Shown piece after piece: positions 1-11,468 of a stretch of 64,000 bases of DNA. The stretch is taken from NCBI GenBank assembly GCA_004794785.1, contig SJOL01010174.1, positions 435,004 through 499,003 of the forward strand. Reading direction: 5' to 3'. Positions within the stretch are counted from its first letter, which is position 1; the number at the start of each line of letters is the position of its first letter. The stretch is from Opisthorchis felineus (Eukaryota; Platyhelminthes; Trematoda; Opisthorchiida; Opisthorchiidae). Below the pieces are notes generated by a model. The model had not been told where the DNA came from. It saw only the letters and a program-made list of their open reading frames with translations, and searched no databases. The translations under genes and the position numbers were made by a program.

Positions 1-1159
1 TCTTGGTTAGCCGTCGGTTTACCGGAATCCAATCGTCTAAAAATTTAGAAACCTTATGGTTGCGTTCAGGATAATAATAGGTGAACGAGAGATGGTTCCC
101 CTGCATCCTTAGACAAAAAACGTACTGGACAGCCGGTGCTTTGCGTACTGTTTGTTAATAAAAAACATGCCCTGCTTACTATCTTCTTCGGATTCCTCGA
201 CTTTCCGTTTTCCTTGCAGGCCGCCTGCTACATTTGTAGCACAACCATTCGTAACGCAAAAAAGCGTCGGTACTTCGATTACTGGATGAACGCGTAAATA
301 CAACATAGTTATCCTTCAGGTATTCATTTGCCGCATTCTCAAACGCAGTTGACGATGAAAAGGATACAGCCCCCTATTTCTCAACAAACATATGTGAAGC
401 CACTTCTAATGCCATAGCACAGAACGTTCAAAAGCGAATGCGCGCCAAAAAATTTAGAAGCGAGATTAATTAAAACAAATTGCGACGAAATGAAGATGGA
501 TTAGGGTGATTTTGGTTTGAGCATAAATACAAAGAATGCAACATTTTTTCGTAAAAAGTTTTATTCCAATCCCAAAGGTTTTGCAGATAAGAGCATTGTG
601 CGTCCAAGGATCGGCCTCATCAGGCGATCGCCGCACGCACACGCAAGCTCAGCGCCTACAAGAGGCAGTCGCAGAGGCTCATGCCTGCTTAGTCTGTGTG
701 TGGATGTGTGAATTGTGCTGTTGGATTTCGCAAGCCACTGTTTACAGGATGGTCGACGATCGTGAACACGTCATCTTACTGGTGGTTGACCAACCAAAAG
801 ACAACCAATTTTCACTCGCCTCAGTGCACGAAGATCAAGATGGACACAAATTGGACTGATGCAACTTCCACACATTAGCTCAAACAAGAACAAAGAAATA
901 ATATGAATTCATGTAAACATGGCTTTTTAAGTGACACTCCACTGAGGAAGGCATTAACAAACACAGTGAAATCGACCAAGTCCATGGACCACTGCCAGGA
1001 AGTGAACTACGGGACTACAGAATGCAAAGGCACACAACAAGCCCTAGTGAACCGGTATAGAAGAAACAGGCAAAACGAAACAAAAACGAGGGGCTTAGTT
1101 CATTTACCGGACTAGCACCAAGCCGACAATACGAAGAAGGCAGGTATCGAATTGATTCA
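1..1159. other. No supported gene; unannotated non-coding stretch
   Basis: All open frames here are under about 110 codons and overlap one another on both strands with no recognisable motif, which is what random sequence gives. The 107-codon frame at 536-859 (+) is interrupted by no known domain and its companion frames are equally open, so it is not called. No repeat, tRNA or microsatellite was recognised. Confidence 0.5.
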
Positions 1160-1235
1160 ACGGCGCCTGACGATGTCTCCTCGACTGAGGACGAAACGTT
1201 TGCAAGCCAATTGTCATGGTAGGCGAACAGATCAC
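1160..1235 (+). ncRNA. Hammerhead-ribozyme-like motif, probably degenerate
   Basis: The sequence contains CTGACGA (1167-1173), which matches the hammerhead core CUGANGA because position 7 is variable. A hairpin follows with arms TCCTC (1178-1182) and GAGGA (1187-1191) around a GACT loop, then CGAAAC (1192-1197), the second half of the core. Downstream, ACGTTT (1196-1201) can pair with AATTGT (1209-1214) apart from one U-U mismatch, forming a stem III that ends in the GTC cleavage triplet (1213-1215). This is the order expected for a type I hammerhead. Weak points: about four extra bases lie between the first core half and the hairpin, and no good stem I pairing is visible between the bases 5' of 1167 and those 3' of 1215. 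Hammerheads are known in Penelope-like elements and in schistosome satellite-like SINEs. I infer a decayed copy; a chance match is possible. Confidence 0.35.
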
Positions 1236-2425
1236 GGGCAATCTTATCAACAACCAGTAAACGTAACCGAGCTACCAATATTTCGACACCTTGACATCAC
1301 TTAATTGGATGTGGCTACCTAAATTTGACTTCGCAATTAGGATGTTAGTAGTTTGTTATCCACAGTGATTTTGAAGAGTTTTACGACAATTCCCACGAGT
1401 GACATTTAAGTGATTTTCTGGTTCTCGTGAATGACTAATTTAGTACGTATCGCAAAATGATTGTGATTAAAAAGCACGCTGTGTGCCATAAGTAACTAGG
1501 CCGCAAATTACATTTTCACATTGGAATACCAACTTAAATTAGTAGATACTATCAAAAGATCCCGGCTGGACAGCTCAAACGGTCGGCGTTACCAATAAAA
1601 AATCACAGATCCAATTTATTCAATGGAATTGACAGGCACAGCGTTGTGGGGATGTACAATGGAATATCGACGCCCGACTATAGGTTTTCTGTCTGATAAA
1701 ACGTGGAATTCGTCCAACAACTATGCTGCCTTTCCCAAGTTAGTTTTGACTTTCTGATGGAATGTCGATGAAGCCGTGTTTGCTGTATTCAGTACAGTCA
1801 GCAATCATGCAAAGTCCTTTTGTCAACTTTGATGACGTCGCAAAACCAGATTTTGACTTTCAACTTCCCTTCTGAGTGCGCTACGGTCGACTGCAGTGGT
1901 AAGGCAGTTCATATGATATTTGTATGTGACCGTAGTATGAATCGCTTCCTGGCATTACTTGAGACGTCTCGTGTTGTTGCATCGCGGTTCCCACAGTTAT
2001 TTGAGTTATTAGTACAGTTCACACAGCAGATATCGAAGCCATCATTGTTGAAACGGTTACTACAGTCGGTGCATTTAGAGAGGGCATATTTTTTGAGTCT
2101 GTGACCCTAGGCTTCCATGAGCTGGAAAATAACACCTCTTAAAAGGTTAAAGTTATCCTTTGATTGTTTCACCTTATAGAGTCTTCGAAATGTAGGTAAA
2201 GTAGGGAAGTGAAATCTGACCAGTATGGGCACTAGTATCTTAAGGGGATTAAAATTACTCTAATAACACGAGTTTTTGAGGATGATTTACTGCAGCTACG
2301 CATGCTTAAATGATTAACATTGAAAGCTAGTAAAACCACCCGGGTTTAATTTCGCGCTCATGACATCCATCAATTGAACTTACCATCCAAAGACCATCTC
2401 GCGTTTAAGTTAAAAAGATGTTCAG
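1236..2425. other. No supported gene
   Basis: Short overlapping frames only; the longest is 94 codons at 1820-2104 (+) and shows no domain. It starts within ordinary AT-biased sequence and has no splice-site context that I can defend. No repeats noticed. Confidence 0.45.
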
Positions 2426-2600
2426 GATATTGCAGTGTGTTTTCTTGGTTGGTCATCGGGTTGCCGAAAACTCTTCGACAGACCACAACCGGTTTCACTA
2501 TTCCATATTCATATTGTATGCAGTTCAGAAATACGCTCATCTGCAAACTACTTGGGTTTTAAAGGAAGATTCGATGGAATCTCTCGTTTTTGTATTCCTC
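2426..2600 (+). repeat. Diverged interspersed repeat, copy 1
   Basis: Two separate blocks are shared in the same order with the copy at 20918-21170. Block one is 2426-2447 against 20918-20939, with 20 of 22 bases identical. Block two is 2526-2560 against 21084-21118, with 28 of 35 identical, ending in TTGGGTTTT. The spacing between blocks differs (100 against 166 bases), so one copy has an internal indel. Overlapping open frames of 62-66 codons cross this copy but are not conserved as protein between copies. The family is unidentified; an old retroelement or SINE body is the likely source. Confidence 0.55.
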
Positions 2601-2636
2601 AAGTGAATTTTCTGCAAAAACGCCGCCAGACTTGAT

Positions 2637-2655
2637 GCGATATTCGATATATCGC
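2637..2655. repeat. Short perfect inverted repeat
   Basis: GCGATAT is followed by a five-base spacer and then ATATCGC. It lies just 3' of repeat copy 1 and may mark the end of that element, but a 7-bp palindrome can also arise by chance in 64 kb. Confidence 0.4.
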
Positions 2656-5600
2656 AGCATATCCTTTTGAAAGAACCACACTAATCAAGGGGTTGCCAAA
2701 TCTCTGCGACTCAGGCTGTCAAGTGCTGTAAAACAGGGAAATCTTTCGTGTCGAAGGCCAAGATGGGTGTTAAACAAAACGTGTAGCTTAATTTTTGTTT
2801 GCAGTCATTCGGCGTAAATTTTTCTTACAGACCCAAAGCGATTAACATGTAGACCAGTGTCTTGTGAATAGTATGGGACTGTTGGCGCGGAATACCGGCA
2901 ACGGTGTGCTGTTACCCAACCAATTCGGGTGGTCTGACAGCGGTTAGTTCGCGGTGCTGTCTGCACAGTTAATGGAGTATTTCACTGGGAGAAGCGGTGG
3001 CACGTCCAGCAGATACCGCTGGTGGTGAGTTGCACTTGTCTCAAAGGCGACTGTGGCTTGGCTGCGTAAACCGTATTAAAGTTATATCTTGTTCCTGTCT
3101 TTTTTATAGTTCTGTGAACGAAGAGAACATAAAAAACATCATAACTGAATAGTTGATCTGCTTAAGAGGGTATGGCGATTAGGTCCAACTACAACAAATA
3201 CGCATGGAAACATTTGTAGTTGTTTTAAGACCACTGGCTTCCTTTAACAAGATTTTTCACTTTGTGAACAGGAGTGCATGGCAGTATTCTTCCCTCACCT
3301 GAAACTTCACAAAATAAGGCTAGACCTTTCTCTGGTGAATGACTAACCACTTTCCCATGAGCATATTGGAGAGAAAAATTGCCATAAACTGAATTAAGTA
3401 GAATCCGAAGGCTTTTGAACTCGTGCTAAACCAGGCGGAGGATTTACACACGGAAGCGCAAAAGGCGTGTAGGCTTTTTCTATTATGAAAACTTTCTAAT
3501 AGCAGCATCAGTATCAATGCTTTTGTGGGTTGATGTAAGAAAACTAACCTTTCCTCTTGAGCCACTCCGTAATATGCACGTCCTTCACTGATCCTCCGGC
3601 AACTAAGGCGAACCCAGGTCCATTTGTAGGCCTTCTGTAAGATCTGACCAGTAGCATAATTCCTCTATTGTAACCCGGCTAGTTTCTCAACAGACAAAAA
3701 ACGATCGGATCATTCCATACATGTACTTGAACCAAGTGAATTTGAATCGCTGCATTCTAACCCTGCTTCCCACACCCACTCTGACCTCAGACCAATTAAA
3801 TGCAATAATTTGATTGGTGTGAGAGCGTAAATGGCTACGCAGCCGAAACAACGCACATATGCACAAAGCTAGCGAAGAGGCTGAACGTAGTCGTTGGCAT
3901 TGTTGAGCGCTGAATTAATGGAGATCTCAACTCACAGTATTGAGCTCAGCAAACTGATAAGTCACCTGGGAACATTAAGAAGAACTATTCAACGTTTGTG
4001 TCCCGCTGTGCGAACCCAGTACAGTCGGAATTACATGTTTTGGGCTTTGGATCTTGGTACGAAAATCAGTGGGCCGATTTTTCACCAAAAATTTAGGCGG
4101 TACGGTTCAAACCACATCCAATCTTGAAGGACTGTGTATTTCAGAGTTTATAATATGAGGATACTTTCAAAGAAATATGTTGCCAACAGAAGAGCTCATC
4201 TCTGTATTGTGACTGAATCAAATGACTGCTAACACAAAGTTCAGCTTGGACTGGTCCTGGCCTTCCTTTTGAGTTCCCACCACAATTGCTCTAACTTACC
4301 ACTTTCGACGTTTTTACACGGAGTCGATTTAAGCGCCTGGTCTATTGGAAAAGGTCATCTACGCTGGAGCAGTCGGAGACACTGTCCATGAATGTAGTCG
4401 GATACCAAAAGGAATACTGGAAAAGGTTATCGTAGGCTTTTGTAAAATTATTCCGCAATGCAAACAAAATGGTGGATGGTATTTTGTGCACTTCACTGGG
4501 TTGAAAATTTCAAGTTCTTTGTCTGCTTCGCTAAATGTATATATTTTGATCCCGATAAGAACGACTTCAGTGGAAACTCACACTTTGTATAGTTAATCTC
4601 AAATCATTGGCGCATAAGTAGAGTTCGCGTGCCAGTTTTACGCCAGCGGGTTGGATGCTAAATTCTGGATTTTGGCATAATAAGGAAGCAGTGCGGACGT
4701 GCGTTCGACACCAGTGGCATAAACTGGTCAGTTGACTAGAAAAGCAAGGGAGTATGGGACCACCTTCAGTTTCTGGAACCCATGTGTTTGATGCCATTTT
4801 GAATAGTTTTGAATATAAAATGGTGACATGATGAGCAAAAGGAGATCATATCACGACGCTCTGAAAGGTGGTGGAGGGTTGCGGCAGGAAGCAAGGTGGC
4901 CAAGATTTAAATGGTTCTGTGTATTCTATCAGTTATTTATAACCTCTTGGTAGAGTGAAGAAATTTGGGAATTATTAATGTAGATTCCGTTCTGTCGATG
5001 AAGATCATCTATGCTAAAAGCCGAGAACCACAGTGCTGTAGCATAGATCAGCATCAGAAACGGGGCAGAACCCTCAATAGAAATTATTAAACTGACGGAA
5101 AGAAATCCTACTCCAGATAAAATGCGAGAGGGGCTGTTCATGTTAGTCATGTTCTTCAAAGATTTACTGATGTGACGGATATCTGTGTTACTCTAGCTAA
5201 GGATCTCAGTTGGTCGCTTTACGTTCAGACCTTTACTACCAAAGGTCAGTGGAGTTCTTTCTAGGCTTTCAGGCTGGCAAAGCCCTCCGTAAGTTGGACA
5301 GTTCAAACCTGAGCTTACCACTCATCTACCGTCATTTTGTAGCGGCAGCAGAAATACAACAGAAATATATTGTTCACTAGTCATTTATCATCCTGGCTTC
5401 AGTTAGTGTTCAGTTATTTTTTCTGTGTTTAGCGTGACTGTGGACGACAAACCTGCGGATAAGACTGACGCTGTAAAAGTCCTTGCTGTAAGAGGGAATG
5501 CGAATGACCAAAATCAGTCAGCCAAAGCTTCCGTTTTTTGTCAAGTCCTGATTTAGATGGGGCTACAAAAGTCCGCACAGAGGCCGAAGTCACATTCTTC

Positions 5601-6595
5601 ACATTTTTCTTTATTCAACAAATCAAATTGCGATAATCTTCTTAAAGTTTATTGAAATTATCTATTGGAACAAGTTTGGGACCGATTGGGAAGTCATCGT
5701 TTCGGAGAGGTTTGGTCAACAACCGGTGAACTGTTTACCAAAGCTCTCTGAAAAAAATATTGAAATAACTTAGCAGAGAAAGCTGGCAGTTGGCTGCCTC
5801 TACCTGAGTGCATGTAAACGCCCCTGATAACTACAGACCGTCCGGTTGGCGAGCCTGGACAGGTTTTGCCACCGGTTATTGCGCCCCCATCGCTAAATCA
5901 GCTTTCCGCCCGTTGGATCCACCGGGTCTCCTTTTTTGAGCTTGAGTGACGCGTGCCAATTCACAAAAAGGAACACGAAATCCGATTTCTGAAATCACGG
6001 TACCATTGCAAGGATAATAATACACATATTCAACAAACCTCAACAGATTCTCCTTTTCAGCTACCGTAGGAGTTACAAAATAGGGAGGCACAACTACCAG
6101 CCTGAGGATAAATCGCAGTTCACTTCGCCACAAAATCGATATCGTCACAAGAAAACAGATATCGACGGCGAGTGACCACAAAAAACACAATATCCGATCA
6201 AAATCCGTAAGAGTTATAAAAATATTTCATTAAAACAAGAGGATTTCAGATCCTCGGATCAGGGGGGAATAATTATGGGAATTGGTTGTCACATATGGTG
6301 GGGAACGGGAGCACGTTTTTGATCAGCTGTCTTCTACAGGGTCTGTGTAGCACACATTTCTAAGCGGACCGGATGCACTGTAAGCCCCATATTAACATGA
6401 TTCAGTTGTACAGACACACTGTCATGCCCTTGGCGCAGGAAAACTAAACTCCCGATCTACACTCAAATGTCACCCACGAACCCGAGGAGAGGATGATGTT
6501 CACCATTTCCCGTGTAATCATGTGTACGCGAGACACGGATGCTCGGATGATCGATAGTTAGTTGCTTTTGAATAAAACAAATGTTGTAAAAGAGG
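2656..6595. other. No supported gene; about 4 kb unannotated
   Basis: Open frames reach 104 codons (5876-6190, minus; a leucine- and valine-rich start, no domain recognised) but none has a motif, conserved pattern or splice context. A B-box-like GGTTCAAACC occurs at 4104-4113, but no matching A box lies at tRNA spacing, so no SINE is called. No microsatellite or tandem array. Confidence 0.4.
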
Positions 6596-8060
6596 ATGAC
6601 TTGAAATTACTTCTTAGCTTTGTTCTTCCTACTACTTAGTATGCCCCGCATTTCCATTTTCATCGTTTTCCTTTAAAGAATCTAGATTGTGCTTACTACC
6701 CCTTTTGGTCTTGTATCGATTGTCATTGCTCTCTCTATTAGTTCACTTTCATGCTAGGCTTTTCATCCAGGTTTTATTTTCCCGTAATAACGAATATTTT
6801 TCTTGCCTTTACCGCTCTGCTAATTGCAACGACGTGTCAAAACTTTTTTCCCTCTGAAATGTAGATGGGCGGCTGGTATACAGTCCAAAATATAACCAAT
6901 GTCAGCGTCCTAGGCAATTCCAATATCCACAACCCCGTCCCGGACTGTGATGGCCCTGGAGCTTTGCCCCAACGCTAATGCTGTTTCTTATCCTCTAACT
7001 TCCATTTCCCACTAGGACTCACTGATTAAAACTTCACTGCATGTTCATAACCAATCCTACATATGTAATTTAACACACTATCCCGGCTTGTTGTCTTGTA
7101 ACCTGCAGATGGAAACCGCAAATATAGATGTCCGTTCTTTCTGTCGAATCTCCAGGAATGTTGTTTCTTAGACCATCCATCCCATTTTGCAAAGGACTCA
7201 CTATTGTCATAAGTAAGATTATCCTCCTCTTTTACACACTTGGTTGATTGTCTTCCCCTGAGCGACCTACTCGTATCTGTGCACTATAGTCCAAACAAAC
7301 GTTGCACACCAATGCTGGAAAAGCGCGTCAAATCTTCCGTTAGGGTCAATTCTGCACGCTTCCCTTATTCTCACTAATACTTCTACCTCACCCCCTTTTA
7401 TATCAATCTTCACATCCCAGTTAAACTCCTGGAGTCTTTGCTGTTTCACTACAAGCGGTAGGATCTTGATAATCATACCCTCCTCAGAGATATATGGCGC
7501 AGGATGGAGGTACTCGTTTCGTAAGTGACCTCCTAATGTGAATATCTAACATCTCGGCTACTGCGTTTCTACTATTTCTATCATCTTCAACATCAACATA
7601 AGGATTCCAAGAGGCCTTATGCGCTCCTCCACTTTATTAGTATCACATATGAGCGATTTTCCTATTGTTTTTCCAGCACCCACTCATTCCTTCATTCTTA
7701 TACCATGTTCTGCCCTTCGCAGCACTTTGCATTATTCCGGATCTAGGATGGCTATTATACACTACCATTGCTGCAAACTCAGCTCTTGCGTGACTGGCTG
7801 ATCATGTTTTTCTAGAGGGAAGAAATTTAACCTTTCCACTCCCCCCCATATATCCATCCATCTATTTTCTGATCCTCCCGATCTTTATTGATTTAAATTG
7901 TCTCTTAGTATCCCTACTCTGCCATTTGTGCGATTTGTTTTTTGATTAAATTGAACCCATTTCGGTTGGTGCTTCCAAATTTGGCGTTATTTTTTCACAT
8001 GCAGATGGACTTACTCTCTCCGAGCTTTATGTCATCCGTAAATTTCAAAATAACTTTACC
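6596..8060 (-). other. Strand-asymmetric block, C-rich on plus, purine-rich on minus
   Basis: By eye the plus strand becomes pyrimidine-rich; in the two lines 7561-7680 C is about twice G, unlike flanking sequence. Several minus-strand fragments inside it read like protein (see 7267-7680). Two explanations fit: an old inserted coding element in minus orientation, or transcription-associated skew in a long intron. The edges are gradual and no terminal repeats were found, so the limits are approximate. Confidence 0.5.
7267..7680 (-). pseudogene. Possible decayed coding fragment, with a P-loop-like motif
   Basis: Three minus-strand pieces follow one another in different frames. At 7680-7651 the translation is GAGKTIGKSL, which fits the Walker A pattern GxxxxGK[ST]. 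At 7633-7487 a 49-codon stop-free stretch reads SGGAHKASWNPY then VDVEDDRNSRN and ends PPSCAIYL before a TGA. At 7476-7267 is a 69-codon stretch starting MIIKILPLVVKQQ and ending at TAG. Joining them needs frame changes near 7640 and 7480, so if it was a gene it is broken. The charged, low-Cys composition and the strand skew favour old coding sequence. The family is not recognised, and the Walker match may be chance because a TGA lies just upstream in that frame. Alternatives are a transposon ORF or a coincidence of skewed composition. Confidence 0.3.
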
Positions 8061-11000
8061 TTGGGATGCAGCTCTTATGACGGGAATCTGGCCGTTTGAG
8101 TTAACTCTCAACTTCTAACCAAATTAAATAAAACTTTACAGGCCTAGTTACTGCTCGATCTCTAACCGATATCCATCAAGCACGCATACATAACAACGAA
8201 GGTGAGCAATCTTTTCTCCAGTTGGTCACTGCTAACATAGTAAATTTTCTTCCAAAATGGTGCAAGCTGTGCCTTTCCCGCAAAATTGTACTCTCACAAC
8301 ACGCAGTCGTTCGTCTAGTCATTATTACCAATTCGTCATCCTTTGCTGCTGGGACGATGCAGTTGCAGACTATATGTGTCCTCACAATCAAAAATTCTTC
8401 AAGGATTAGGTCTACATGTTCAAATGGGAGTCAGCATTGTCATCAGTTTTTTTAGTTCTTCTACACTTTTATCGGAATTTTAGTAACTATGAATCATTCT
8501 CTGTAGTAAAATTTCTCAAGGGGACTATGTTGCTTCTCTTTCCTATAGAGGATTTACGGAATGTGCCAATCAAGGAGATAAGTCGAATTTACCAATTATT
8601 TGCGCTTCTATGGAGTCGTCTATGGAAATTAGATGATTTAGACTATTTTTCTAGTTAGCCGTCGTTGGATGCACAGCATACCCAGAAGGTTGTTAATGAG
8701 GTGGATCACGTTCTAATCTGTCAAGGAGAATTATGGTGATCCTAGAAAGAGTGGCGAACGTAGGGAGGATCAGTTACCCGGATTACGAAAACGAATAAGT
8801 GTGTCACACAGGATGTTCACCTGGACTGGAGACACACAAACAGTGAAGTAATCAGGTGACGGCTGGAGAATAGAAGTTCCCGAGATTTAAAATGTTTCCG
8901 TATAATATAGAAAGTACTGATTTTGCACGCAAATTTATCACATTCTTTCCTGCCTTAGCACAAACCGTTTATTTTCCTATTCTTAGCTGGTTAATGTTTG
9001 CTTACTTGGCATTATTCTTCGTCAACAGGCACCTGTGATTATTGACGACGATAGATGCCTGTGCTGCCTTGCTAGTTCGTAGCCCCGTATTTGTCATCTG
9101 AATGCCCAAAAAAAGAAGAATGTGCAATGATTTCGATATTTATGTCTGAGGATCTCAAGGTGCAGTCTGTGATGACAGCATGACTTCTGCGTGCGTTGAC
9201 TATATTTTCCGTCCTGAACATATTACTTTTATTTTGAGAGTAGCGAAAACGTTCGTTTATCAATCTCACCATGACGCTAACGCTGGTACATACCCGTCAG
9301 TTAGAATTCGTACAGGAAGGAAGCTAGAACAGACAGAATCAAACATCTGAATGAGAAGTGTATATCAAATTAACGTCCTCAAGCTGTAAGATATGAACAT
9401 GTCTGATTCTCCGAAGAGCTACTTATCTCTGTGATCGTACAAAAAGTAGGACCGAAAACTTTGCTCCGCTCCTCGTAGATTTCGCACTGCAGTGGTCTGC
9501 TGTTGAGAGCTGGCGCTTGTTTGGAGCGTAAGGCACTTCATTACGTTCTGATGTGATTTGTCGAAAATTTAGGTTGCAAAACGGTTTCAGTGGACCGGGT
9601 ACATAAAGTATTAAAGATGTTTCGTGATAACCAGCTCTCCCGAAAAGGAAAGCAAGGCTGTTAAGGAGATATTCCGGTACTCAGTGAGTGCCTTTCACAG
9701 AATCAGAAGATTTTCGCTGCTGGAAGGCTCCCTGTGCGTTTATTTGGTACTGCTATGTTCCTGGTATTTCCCACTGTCAAGAAATGGAGTGCCATATTCT
9801 AATAGAATATGCACAAACCTTTAAAATCCAATCCTTCGAGGGAAACTTTTGAAAGAATTGCTATCAACCTTAAGATAAAATTCCGGAGTATGTGGCGAAG
9901 AGTTCTACAAAACTATAACCATTCAGAGAAGCCGATGTATTGATGTTGCGATGCTCAATAATAACCCCTGCAGTAAAATATACTTCCTTACAAAGGCATT
10001 CTTTATCGTCCATGAACACCACCACTGTTGATGAAGCTAGTGGACCTACTCGAGAAAACATTATCTCACAATAGCTAATTGAAATAACACCACAGACCCT
10101 GTATTTGATGCAGAATTATGCGCCGCCTCATTGCAAACATTTGTGAGTTTTCTTTCCCTTGAGATAAAACTCTGCTCCGAAGGCTATGCAAGTGTCTGTT
10201 ATATCTAACAGTAGTTTTGGCCCGGGATTTCACACTGTGCAAGTTGTAGCCTAATCAGGTGATGTTTTGGTTCGAGGTTCCGTGTTTTGCTGATCTTCAG
10301 AAGCCGCCCATGTTTGCAGAAACCACCCAACAAAGGAACACCTTGTTTGGATTGGTAGTCAGACACCGAATTGGTGTGAAAAGTATAAAAAACCAGCGCT
10401 GTCGCTTTGCGCGGAAGCACATTCAAAATGGCTTGTGTTTGGAGGTGGTGATCTTAAAAATGGCTGAAATTTCTAGGCTTATTTACGGGGATCAGAGTGA
10501 AGTGACATTAATCCGAGAGGGGGTGGTTTTTATTGGGACATTTACCATCAACTGACAATCAGCTATGCGTTTGGAATAAAGATTTTAGTTGGTGCGCAAT
10601 GACTTCAAGACAGGCAGGACACCGTTTATAAGCACCTTCGACTCCTGGAATAGATCTGCTAAACTTAGTTACTATGTGGTGCAAACAAACTTCATTTTTA
10701 GCGGGCTTGTGGTGTTATCGAAAAATCGTTTTCTGATAGGCGTTTTAGTGCACACGGCCATGATTCCAGTGGTTGGTGTTTGTTCTTCTCATCCGAGCTA
10801 TGGGACCCTTGTAATTGTACAGTGTTCCTAGTCTTCAATAGCTGACCCAGCTCATGTTGCGTTGAAAACATCTAACCTCTTATCTACTAATGAATGACGT
10901 TCACTTGGTTCTTGTATCACCGCACTGGATATCCCACATCCTCTCTCAGGTTATATTCAGACCCTTACTAGATGGGGTTTATGTTTTTGTAAAATCTGTC

Positions 11001-11427
11001 CCATTTGTATCTTACACTTCAAGTTCATTGAGCAGTTAACTTCTGGAGTAATCCGGACGCGTTCTTCGATGCTTGAAAGTGTATAGAATTCCAAACCGTT
11101 CTTCTAAAATCATCAGGATGAAGATTGGCATTACCAATTTCGTCTTCCTTGAGTGACGATAGTTGGATGTGTGTTGCGTCACAAGTAAACAGATATAGTA
11201 TGACTTCAGGCCATCGAGGGTATGTGTCAAGAGGTCTGCAAGCAATGTTTCAAAAGTATGGCTTCTGTCAGTGGTTAATAAGGCTATCTTAACCTACGTG
11301 TTTTAGTCGATTCAACTGCAACCCTAATTCTAGGCGGAGAGGAATGAAAGCCAACGACTTCAAAGTTGTTCCCCTGCTCAAACCGTCGTTCCGTTAGGCC
11401 TAGGGGAGGTGGAAAAAATTCATGATG
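8061..11427. other. No supported gene
   Basis: Frames here are at most 98 codons (10259-10555, +), with an equally open minus frame across the same bases and no domain. A GGTTCGAGGTTCC string at 10268 resembles a tRNA B box but has no A box upstream. Nothing else recognised. Confidence 0.4.
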
Positions 11428-11468
11428 CTGATGACCTGATTTCGTCACAAATTGTGTGACCTCATCAG
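11428..11468. repeat. Nested inverted repeat, possible stem-loop
   Basis: Outer arms CTGATGA (11428-11434) and TCATCAG (11462-11468) are perfect complements and enclose inner arms GTCACA (11444-11449) and TGTGAC (11455-11460) around AATTG. The left spacer is nine bases and the right one is one base, so the structure would have an asymmetric bulge. It has no neighbouring gene. It could be a small foldback element remnant or a structured RNA piece; CTGATGA is also a hammerhead core string, but no GAAA partner follows. Confidence 0.5.

Noticed and set aside
1556..1571. AAGATCCCGGCT shared with the SINE near 24360
   Set aside because: A 12-13 base match between two sites is expected several times by chance in 64 kb and no tRNA boxes lie nearby.
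4055..4120. B-box-like GGTTCAAACC with a loose A box 49 bases upstream
   Set aside because: The A box match is poor and the flanks match no other SINE head in the window.
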